Source of the DNA: Gammaproteobacteria bacterium
GTDB taxonomy: Bacteria > Pseudomonadota > Gammaproteobacteria > S012-40
NCBI GenBank assembly: GCA_015491615.1
Contig: WFVN01000184.1
Location: 1-12,026, forward strand
DNA length: 12,026 nucleotides
Reading direction: 5' to 3'
The notes under the pieces are model-generated. The model did no database searches, had not been told where the DNA came from, and saw only the letters and a program-made list of their open reading frames with translations. The translations under genes were made by a program, and so were the position numbers. Positions 6,593 through 12,026 of this stretch are shown here, piece by piece (within the stretch, counting starts at the first letter, position 1; every line of letters starts with the position of its first letter).

Positions 6593-7923
6593 GCCTGCTC
6601 CAGCCAGGTCGGTTCCAACGCCATGAGTCCGTGACGGGCCTCTTCCAGCACCCGCCCTAGCTGCTCACCGTCGAGGGCATGGCGGCGCAGGAGCCAGGGG
6701 GGGAGAATGGGGGAAGCAGCGTCGCTGCGGTCGGTGCGGTGGATGAGGCGGTCGGCCATGAGTACTAGTTCGGCGTAGGGGTTGTGGGTCTCGGCATCTA
6801 GCTGGTGGTGATCGCGAATGGCGCTGACGATGCCCTCCTCCAAGCCCCAGTGGTGCGCCAAGGCCGCACCCAGGTGGGTGTGCGTGAGGCCCAGCAGATG
6901 CAGTTCCATGTCTTCCACCGAGCGGTGGGGGTGCCGCTCCAGCAGGTGCGTGAAGATGGCGAATTCACGCGGGAAGACTTGCGCCATGTAGAGATGTCCC
7001 ACGTCGTGCAGCCAACCGGCCAAGGCCGCCCGCCGGGGCTCTACGCCAGGCACGGCGGTGAGGCGGGCGAGGTGGCCGCTGACACGCGCGGCGAGGAGCA
7101 GATGACGCCAACACCAAGGCACGCCGAGACGGTCACCCGCGGCGACGGGGAACTGGCGCACCAAGGCATGGCCGAGGACGAGATGCGTGGCTTCCTCCCA
7201 ATAATGGGGGTCAGCGCCATCCTCCTCCATGAGGCGCGTGATCCGTTGCATGACCGGATCGGGTTGTGGATAACCGGGACGCTCCAAGACTTGTGTGGCG
7301 ACGAGGGAGAGCAATTCTTCGGGCTGCGGCTCGGGTAGCAGGAACAGGCCCAAGGCGGCTTCGGTATAGGGGGTGGCGTCGGGAAGTTCTTCCAGGTCAT
7401 GGAGGCGCTCCACCAGGTCCCACAAAGGTTCGGGGTTGGGGCTGTCCAGGGCGATGCGGGCGAGCAGCTCGTAAACCTGCAGTTCGGTCACTTCGTCCTC
7501 GTCACCGTCGCGGAAACCCGCCTCCAGCAGGTTCCTGTTCACTTGGATGACTTCTTGCCCGCTGCCCACGTCGAGGATAAGGGAGTCGGCATTGCGAAAT
7601 TCCGGTGCGATCCACAGCTCCGTCGTGTCGTCATCCGATTCCAGCACTTCGAAGGGCAGGGTGGGTACGAGTTGCCGTTCCAGGCGCCGCGCGGGGACAT
7701 CGGTGTCTTCGGGATCGCTGAGAAGGGCCATAACCAGGCCGACATCGTCGCGCAGGAACACCACCCGCGCCAGTTGCCCGCCGCCGCCGAAACCGCTGGC
7801 CACCACCGCGTGGAGAATGGTGAGGTAATCGCTGCGATCCCAGACTTCGAAGGGTACCTCGTGGGCACGCAGCAGATGTTTCACCATTTCGCTCAACGAG
7901 AGAACCATTTCACGCTTGGCCAT
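6589..7923 (-). CDS. HDOD-domain signalling protein with YbaK-like N-terminal region
   Basis: The protein has 444 residues. The C-terminal half (about 225-440) is an HDOD domain, a family related to HD phosphohydrolases and usually found in bacterial signalling proteins. It shows LAGWLHDVGHL (His306-Asp307), LGLTHTHLGAALAHHWGL and IRDHHQ (His372-His373), in the expected order. The N-terminal 160 residues resemble the YbaK/ProX aminoacyl-tRNA deacylase fold found on some HDOD proteins (for example QLARVVFLRDDVGLVMALL). The usual catalytic lysine position seems to be Arg53, so this part is probably non-catalytic; this is inference from memory of the family. There is no membrane segment. A GAGGA at 7931-7935 lies 7 nt before the ATG and supports the start. 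It sits just upstream of a diguanylate cyclase, which suggests a role in c-di-GMP or related signalling; the ligand and output are unknown. Confidence 0.85.
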   Translation of the reverse strand: MAKREMVLSLSEMVKHLLRAHEVPFEVWDRSDYLTILHAVVASGFGGGGQLARVVFLRDDVGLVMALLSDPEDTDVPARRLERQLVPTLPFEVLESDDDTTELWIAPEFRNADSLILDVGSGQEVIQVNRNLLEAGFRDGDEDEVTELQVYELLARIALDSPNPEPLWDLVERLHDLEELPDATPYTEAALGLFLLPEPQPEELLSLVATQVLERPGYPQPDPVMQRITRLMEEDGADPHYWEEATHLVLGHALVRQFPVAAGDRLGVPWCWRHLLLAARVSGHLARLTAVPGVEPRRAALAGWLHDVGHLYMAQVFPREFAIFTHLLERHPHRSVEDMELHLLGLTHTHLGAALAHHWGLEEGIVSAIRDHHQLDAETHNPYAELVLMADRLIHRTDRSDAASPILPPWLLRRHALDGEQLGRVLEEARHGLMALEPTWLEQA

Positions 7924-8009
7924 GGTCGTTTCCTCGATCCTTTTGCCGGGGCATGCGACACCCGCTGATGATTAGATCGGCAGCCCGCGGACGAAAATTG
8001 AACGACCCT

Positions 8010-8783
8010 TCACCCGCTCCCATAGCAGGCCTGCGGCGGCTCTTCCAGCACCGTCCCGTGGCGCCAGAAGGCCAGGTGCAGACGCCCGTCCCCGCCTACC
8101 CAATGGAGGCGCCCCTGAAGGCGGACTCCGCACAAGGCAATCACCGCGAGGGCCTCTTGCAGGGCGTAACGCAGGGCTTCGTCGTCCCACCGTGGACGAT
8201 CCGCCGCGACCGCGCGGGCACGTGCCAACTGGGTGACGAAGACTTCTTCGCTCAGTACCAGCCCGAAGCTGCGGCGCGGCGCCTGAGCGACGCTCAGATA
8301 GAGTCCCTCACCGCTGCCGCAGCTAATGCGCCCCGCCCCGTGGGAAAAGCAGAGGACTTCCCGAAGCCGCAGCAACGGCGCCGGTCGCCCCTGATCCACC
8401 CGTCCGGCACAGCGCAGGAGGAAGGCGTAAGGGGCGGCGCTGCCATCCAGTTTGGGGATCGCGGGCCCATCCAGTTCGATGCGGGCGTTGTCCACCCCCA
8501 GCCCTCGACAAGCGGCGAGCAGGGGTACCAGGCCGCTCACCGTCCGATCGCCCCGTCCCACCACCAGCCCGTGCTCGCCCCATTCGGCTTCTTCCAGAGT
8601 ACAGCGAATCTCCGGCCGACCGGGGAGGTCGAGCCGAATCAGCCGTAGACCGTATCCCGGCGGCGCGGGCCGCAGGGCCAGAGTCACCTCCTGGCCACCG
8701 ACGGTGCCGCGGGCACGGACCAAGGTAGCGATGCTGTGCTGATTCGAACGTTCCATGGCGGGCGAGACGACTGCAGCATCCAT
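8010..8783 (-). CDS. LpxC-fold protein, probably catalytically inactive paralogue
   Basis: The 257-residue product is related to LpxC, the zinc deacetylase that commits UDP-acyl-GlcNAc to lipid A synthesis. The clearest evidence is GVDNARIELDGPAIPKLDGSAAPYAFLL (split by eye at residues 96-123), which closely follows E. coli LpxC around its MDGSAAPF motif. VTLALRPAP near the N-terminus and QLARARAV and LCG later on also match. Aligned by eye, E. coli Glu78-His79 become Ser83-Gly84, His238 becomes Tyr206, Asp242 becomes Glu210, Asp246 becomes Val214 and His265 becomes Gly233. A stretch of roughly 20-30 residues before the His238 region also appears missing, and the protein is shorter than LpxC (about 305). 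Deacetylase activity is therefore unlikely. The start may instead be the internal ATG at 8756 (residue 10), which fits the LpxC N-terminus better; neither start has a good ribosome binding site. It lies 104 bp after dnaQ and 86 bp before the HDOD gene. Confidence 0.82.
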   Translation of the reverse strand: MDAAVVSPAMERSNQHSIATLVRARGTVGGQEVTLALRPAPPGYGLRLIRLDLPGRPEIRCTLEEAEWGEHGLVVGRGDRTVSGLVPLLAACRGLGVDNARIELDGPAIPKLDGSAAPYAFLLRCAGRVDQGRPAPLLRLREVLCFSHGAGRISCGSGEGLYLSVAQAPRRSFGLVLSEEVFVTQLARARAVAADRPRWDDEALRYALQEALAVIALCGVRLQGRLHWVGGDGRLHLAFWRHGTVLEEPPQACYGSG

Positions 8784-8887
8784 GCCGTGGCGAGCGGCCC
8801 GGGGTCACCGCAGCCGGGCGCGCAGCGACGGGGTCGGTATCCATCGCCATCTTCACCCGTCGGGGCCCAGCGCTTCGAGGGAACCTC

Positions 8888-9616
8888 TCACTCTTCCAAG
8901 GTCCGCCACAGAGAAGAACGCCCGGCGGCCGCTTCGATGGCGTCGAGGCGGGCCTCGTGGGCGGCGCGTTCCGTCTCGTCGGCACGGATTACCCGCAGGC
9001 GGGGACGTTCGCCGTCCAGGCGGCGGATCTCCAGTTGGCCGTCCATGCCCCGCACTGGCGCCAGGTCTTCGGCAGCGAGGCCCAAATCCCCCTGGCCGCC
9101 GGTCATGGCCAGGTAGACTTCGGCGAGGATCTCCGCATCCAGCAGGGCACCGTGCAGCTCGCGGTTGGAGTTGTCCACCTCGTAGCGTTTGCACAGGGCG
9201 TCCAGGTTGTTCTTCTGTCCCGGGTGCAGGCGCCGCGCCAGGGCGAGGGTATCGAGGATCTCGCAGCGGTTCTCGATGCGACCGTATTGGGCGCCCAAGA
9301 GGGCCAGTTCGTGGTTGATGAAGCCCACATCGAAGGGGGCGTTGTGGATCACCAGTTCGGCGCCGGTGACGAAGGCGAGAAAGTCGTCCACGATGTCTTC
9401 GAATCGGGGCTTGTCGGCGAGGAACTCGCTGGTGATGCCGTGCACCTGCACCGCCCCTTCGTCGATCTCCCGGTCCGGCTGTAGGTACTGGTGGAAGCGC
9501 CGGCCGGTGAGACGGCGGTTGACCAGTTCCACGGCACCGATCTCGATGATGCGGTGTCCGTCCTTGGGATCGAGGCCGGTGGTTTCGGTGTCCAGGACGA
9601 TCTGTCGTTCGCTCAT
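8888..9616 (-). CDS. dnaQ: DNA polymerase III epsilon subunit (3'-5' proofreading exonuclease)
   Basis: Epsilon removes mispaired nucleotides during replication within the Pol III core (alpha-epsilon-theta). The 242-residue length is normal (E. coli 243). All DEDDh exonuclease motifs are present: Asp9 and Glu11 in LDTETTGLD, Asp96 in HNAPFDVGFINHEL, and His155 and Asp160 in HGALLDAEILAEVY. Numbering is 3 to 7 below E. coli DnaQ. After about residue 175 comes a flexible, charged C-terminal region, expected to contact the alpha subunit. The frame is open much further upstream, but the ATG at 9616 overlaps the rnhA stop as ATGA, has an AAGGAAGG-type ribosome binding site, and places the first motif at the usual position. 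Translation is probably coupled to rnhA. Confidence 0.97.
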   Translation of the reverse strand: MSERQIVLDTETTGLDPKDGHRIIEIGAVELVNRRLTGRRFHQYLQPDREIDEGAVQVHGITSEFLADKPRFEDIVDDFLAFVTGAELVIHNAPFDVGFINHELALLGAQYGRIENRCEILDTLALARRLHPGQKNNLDALCKRYEVDNSNRELHGALLDAEILAEVYLAMTGGQGDLGLAAEDLAPVRGMDGQLEIRRLDGERPRLRVIRADETERAAHEARLDAIEAAAGRSSLWRTLEE

Positions 9617-10074
9617 GCCTTGCCTTCCTTCCACAAGCGGTCGATGGCCGCCACCGCCAAGCGGTCGGCCCGTTCGTTCTCCTCGTGGCCGCTGTGGCCG
9701 CGCACCCAGTGCCATTCGACGTCGTGGCGGCCGGCCAGTTCGTCGATGCGCCGCCACAGGTCGGCGTTCTTCACCGGCTTGCCGGCGGCCGTCTTCCAGC
9801 CGCGCCGCTTCCACTGGGGCAGCCATTCGGTGATGCCCTTGCGCACGTACTGGGAATCGGTGGTGAGGCGCACTTTGCAAGGCCGCTTCAAGGCTTCCAG
9901 GGCGCGGATCACCGCCATCATCTCCATGCGGTTGTTGGTGGTGTGGGGTTCCGCCCCGGAGAGGTTTTTTTCCTTGCCCTTGTAACGGAGGATGGCCCCC
10001 CAGCCGCCGGGACCGGGGTTACCGCGGCAGGCCCCGTCGGTGAAGATCTCCACGATGTCGTCGTTTTTTTTCAC
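9613..10074 (-). CDS. rnhA: Ribonuclease HI
   Basis: RNase HI cuts the RNA strand of RNA-DNA hybrids, clearing R-loops and primers. The 153 residues match the family length. The catalytic set is complete: Asp13 in FTDGACRGNPGPGGWG, Glu51 in NNRMEMMAVI, Asp73 in LTTDSQYVRKG, His127 in VRGHSGHEENERAD and Asp137. Each is exactly three above E. coli numbering. The basic handle region WKRRGWKT is present. I chose the GTG at 10074 because the next part matches the family N-terminus and it overlaps the upstream methyltransferase stop as GTGA. The open frame extends upstream, but that extension is the methyltransferase gene in another frame. The ribosome binding site is weak, so expression probably depends on translational coupling. 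It overlaps dnaQ by 4 nt at the other end. Confidence 0.97.
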   Translation of the reverse strand: MKKNDDIVEIFTDGACRGNPGPGGWGAILRYKGKEKNLSGAEPHTTNNRMEMMAVIRALEALKRPCKVRLTTDSQYVRKGITEWLPQWKRRGWKTAAGKPVKNADLWRRIDELAGRHDVEWHWVRGHSGHEENERADRLAVAAIDRLWKEGKA

Positions 10075-10850
10075 GAAGGATTCCGATTGGAAGTGCCCAC
10101 CAGCCCCGGGGAAGCGATGCGCCGACGACGGCGCCAGCGCGGCCCCACCAGGGTCGGGCGACTCACCCGTTTGCGCGCCACCAGGACGTAGAGGGCGCCG
10201 AACACCGGCCACAGGCGCCCCCCGAGGGGTTCCATGAAGCCGAACCGTTGTAGCAAGGTACTGTTGACGCAGGGGGGGCGGTAGAAGTAGCGATCCAGTC
10301 GCTCCACTTCTAGCCCGAGCACACGCACCCAGTCCTTCACCCGTCCGGGGCGCAGATAGGTCAGGACCCAGGGGACACGGTCGTTCCACAGGGTGAGGAC
10401 ACGCCGACCGCCCCACAGGCTCCACGGATTGAAGCCGACGATCACCACCCGCCCCTCGGGGATCAGGACCCGCTCCGCCTCCCGCAACACTTGGTGGGGA
10501 TCGGGGTCCAGCTCCAAGGCGTGGTGCAACACCACCACGTCCACCGTGTCGGTCGCCAGGGGCAGGGCGCTGGCACGGGTACGCGCCTGCAGCGTGCCAT
10601 GGCCGATACGGTGGGGGGACAACACGGCGCAGTGGCGGATGGGGGAGTGTTCCAGCCAGGCCACGTCCGGCAGGGGACCGATCCACGCCAGGTGATAACC
10701 GAACAGGCCCGGCAGGAAGGAACCCAGGGCTGCCGACTCCAGGGTCTGCAAAACCTCACCCAGCGGCGTACAATACCAGTCGAGCATAGCCTCGGCCAGG
10801 TCGATCTCGGCCCCGGGAGGGGGGTGCTTACGCCAGGCCCAACGCGCCAT
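10071..10850 (-). CDS. yafS: YafS-type class I SAM-dependent methyltransferase-like protein
   Basis: This 259-residue protein resembles E. coli YafS, an uncharacterised member of the methyltransferase-11 family, and lies in the same conserved position between gloB and rnhA. Shared features are GYHLAWIG near residue 51 (YafS YGFHLLKIG), ALPLATDTVDVVVLHHALE, the HQVLREAERVLIPEGRVVIVGFNPWSLWG segment (about 118-146) and the VARKR ending. These correspond to later motifs of the class I fold; the glycine-rich SAM-binding motif I is not evident, as is also true of YafS. The C-terminus is strongly basic (RWRRRRR, about 234-240). Substrate unknown. The start at 10850 has no good ribosome binding site. 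It is divergent from gloB across only 48 bp and overlaps rnhA by 4 nt, so it is probably the first gene of a yafS-rnhA-dnaQ unit. Confidence 0.85.
   Translation of the reverse strand: MARWAWRKHPPPGAEIDLAEAMLDWYCTPLGEVLQTLESAALGSFLPGLFGYHLAWIGPLPDVAWLEHSPIRHCAVLSPHRIGHGTLQARTRASALPLATDTVDVVVLHHALELDPDPHQVLREAERVLIPEGRVVIVGFNPWSLWGGRRVLTLWNDRVPWVLTYLRPGRVKDWVRVLGLEVERLDRYFYRPPCVNSTLLQRFGFMEPLGGRLWPVFGALYVLVARKRVSRPTLVGPRWRRRRRIASPGLVGTSNRNPS
10746..10774 (+). promoter_or_regulatory. Weak candidate promoter for gloB
   Basis: TACAAT at 10769-10774 matches five of six -10 positions and is preceded, 17 bp upstream, by CTGCAA (three of six -35 positions). It lies within the start of the divergent yafS gene. 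The yafS-gloB gap is only 48 bp, so a promoter inside the yafS coding region is plausible but unproven. Confidence 0.22.
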
Positions 10851-10898
10851 GCAGCGGATACCAACGATTCCAAGAACACTAGGGAGGGGAGCGCCGGC

Positions 10899-11669
10899 AT
10901 GCCGTCCATCGAGGCCGTTCCGGCTTTCCAGGACAATTATATCTGGCTTGCGCGGGCGGTGTCAGAACGCCGCTGCCTGATCGTCGATCCGGGCGACGCC
11001 GCCCCCGTCGTCGAGCACCTGGAACGCACGGGCCTCTCGCCCGCGGCCATCCTCGTCACCCACCACCACGCCGACCACACCGGCGGCATCGAGCCCCTCA
11101 AACGACGTTACCGAGTGCCGGTGTTCGGGCCCGCAGGGGAACCCATCCCTTGCCGCGACCATCCCGTTCAGGAGGGAGACGAGGTCGAAGCCGCTGGCCT
11201 GCGCCTGCGGGTGCTGGAAGTCCCCGGCCACACCCTCGGTCACGTCGCCTATGCCAGCGAGAGTGTGATCTTCACCGGCGACACCCTGTTCACCGCCGGC
11301 TGTGGACGCCTGTTCGAGGGCGATCCGGAACAAATGCTGCAATCCCTCGAAAAGATCGCCGCCCTGCCCGATACCACTTGGGTCTATTGCGCACACGAAT
11401 ACACCTTGGACAACCTGCGTTTCGCGCAAGTGGTGGAACCGGACAACCCGGCCATCCGCGCACGCATCGCGCGGGAGAATGCGCGCCGCCTACGGGGGGA
11501 ACCCACCGTACCGGCGCCCTTGACTCTGGAGCGGGACACCAACCCGTTCCTCCGTACTCATGTCCCGGCGGTGCGGGAAGCTGCGGAGGCACATGCCGGG
11601 CGCCCCCTCACCTCGGAGGCGGAGATCTTTGCCGTTCTCCGCGCATGGAAGGACGAACTGGACGCATGA
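10899..11669 (+). CDS. gloB: Hydroxyacylglutathione hydrolase (glyoxalase II)
   Basis: Glyoxalase II hydrolyses S-D-lactoylglutathione to D-lactate and glutathione, the second step of methylglyoxal detoxification in the cytoplasm. The 256-residue length fits (E. coli 251). The metallo-beta-lactamase core has the full binuclear metal site: His55, His57, Asp59 and His60 in THHHADHTGG, His111 in VPGHTLGH, Asp128 in FTGDTLFTAGCGRLFEG and His166 in CAHEYTLDNL. The C-terminal glutathione-binding domain follows, ending TNPFLR...EIFAVLRAWKDELDA. A purine-rich AGGGAGGGGA (10881-10890) before the ATG is a plausible ribosome binding site. Downstream it overlaps the lipoprotein gene by ATGA, which implies translational coupling. 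Confidence 0.97.
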   Translation: MPSIEAVPAFQDNYIWLARAVSERRCLIVDPGDAAPVVEHLERTGLSPAAILVTHHHADHTGGIEPLKRRYRVPVFGPAGEPIPCRDHPVQEGDEVEAAGLRLRVLEVPGHTLGHVAYASESVIFTGDTLFTAGCGRLFEGDPEQMLQSLEKIAALPDTTWVYCAHEYTLDNLRFAQVVEPDNPAIRARIARENARRLRGEPTVPAPLTLERDTNPFLRTHVPAVREAAEAHAGRPLTSEAEIFAVLRAWKDELDA

Positions 11670-12026
11670 CAGCACGACTCACGCGCATCGGCCCGCTGCT
11701 CCTCGCCGGCTTCCTTGTCGGATGTGCCGGTCTCGGAGGCCCCATTCGCCCACAGACGCCCGCTTCCGACCCTTGGGCCCTCCCCTCCCGGACGACGACG
11801 CCGACCCCAACCCTGGACCCCGCCTTCGTCACCACCCTTATCCAACCCCTCGGCCTGGAAGATTTGCTTCGGCACCAGGGTGTGGACGACGGCATAGCCC
11901 GCCTCCTGCAGCGTGACCTGGCCCTCTTGGACGACGGCCAAGCACGCCTCTTGGGCCGTCTGCAAGACAGGCCGCCACTGCCCGCCCACCTCCTGTCCGA
12001 GGCGGCCCACCCGCTGGCCAACGCCC
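11666..12026 (+). CDS. Putative lipoprotein, N-terminal part, function unknown
   Basis: The frame stays open from the ATG at 11666 to the right edge, giving 120 visible residues with no stop in the window. The N-terminus is a lipoprotein signal: basic MTARLTR, hydrophobic IGPLLLAGFLVG, then lipobox LVGC with Cys20 as the lipidated residue. Residue 21 is Ala rather than Asp, which suggests outer-membrane sorting. A Pro/Thr-rich linker (about 25-57) precedes an Asp- and Leu-rich, probably helical region starting near LIQPLGLEDLLRHQGVDD. The start codon overlaps the gloB stop as ATGA. In several gammaproteobacteria this position holds mltD, a membrane-bound lytic transglycosylase that is also a lipoprotein, but the visible part does not clearly resemble MltD. 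I do not assign a function. Confidence 0.75.
   Translation, partial: MTARLTRIGPLLLAGFLVGCAGLGGPIRPQTPASDPWALPSRTTTPTPTLDPAFVTTLIQPLGLEDLLRHQGVDDGIARLLQRDLALLDDGQARLLGRLQDRPPLPAHLLSEAAHPLANA

Noticed and set aside
7953..8648. 231-codon plus-strand open frame opposite the LpxC-like gene
   Set aside because: The minus-strand frame shows clear LpxC homology; this frame shows none.
9617..9880. Extended start for dnaQ (open frame continues upstream to 9880)
   Set aside because: The extension is the rnhA gene in another frame; the ATG at 9616 fits the family N-terminus and the ATGA overlap.
10075..10686. Extended start for rnhA (open frame continues to 10686)
   Set aside because: The extra segment overlaps the methyltransferase gene and does not resemble RNase HI; the GTG at 10074 restores the normal length.

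Overview
The window looks like ordinary chromosome from a GC-rich gammaproteobacterium. The main evidence is the conserved block gloB / yafS-type methyltransferase / rnhA / dnaQ at the right end, together with a class I tRNA-Ser(UGA) neighbourhood, a c551/c552-type monohaem cytochrome and proteobacterial-type hemB and hemH. The genus cannot be named from this sequence. There are no insertion sequences, integrases, phage genes or CRISPR arrays.

Layout. The left end (1-3044, + strand) holds the 3' end of hemB, a 385-bp AT-richer gap and a full-length catalase-peroxidase gene, katG, which ends at a strong hairpin. A tRNA-Ser(UGA) gene follows at 3198-3285, then about 280 bp with nothing recognisable. 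From 3565 to 10850 everything is on the minus strand. In transcription order (right to left) the genes are: yafS-like methyltransferase, rnhA and dnaQ (each junction a 4-nt stop/start overlap), an LpxC-related protein lacking the zinc-site residues, an HDOD protein, a GGDEF diguanylate cyclase with its own promoter, hemH, and a small periplasmic cytochrome c ending at a rho-independent terminator. To the right, gloB diverges from yafS on the + strand. It overlaps by 4 nt the start of a lipoprotein gene that runs off the window.

How the genes fit together. The left half has a haem theme: hemB (second common step of tetrapyrrole synthesis) and hemH (haem insertion) flank two haem proteins, KatG and cytochrome c. 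The middle is a signalling pair, HDOD plus c-di-GMP synthesis. The right half is housekeeping: RNase HI, Pol III proofreading and methylglyoxal detoxification.

The most unusual item is the LpxC-fold protein at 8010-8783. It keeps the LpxC signature around LDGSAAPY but appears to have lost all catalytic and zinc-binding positions, so it is probably a non-enzymatic paralogue. Secondary points are an A29-C41 mismatch in the anticodon stem of tRNA-Ser, helically phased direct repeats upstream of the cytochrome gene, a degenerate YbaK-like domain on the HDOD protein, and the unknown lipoprotein in the position where mltD is usually found.
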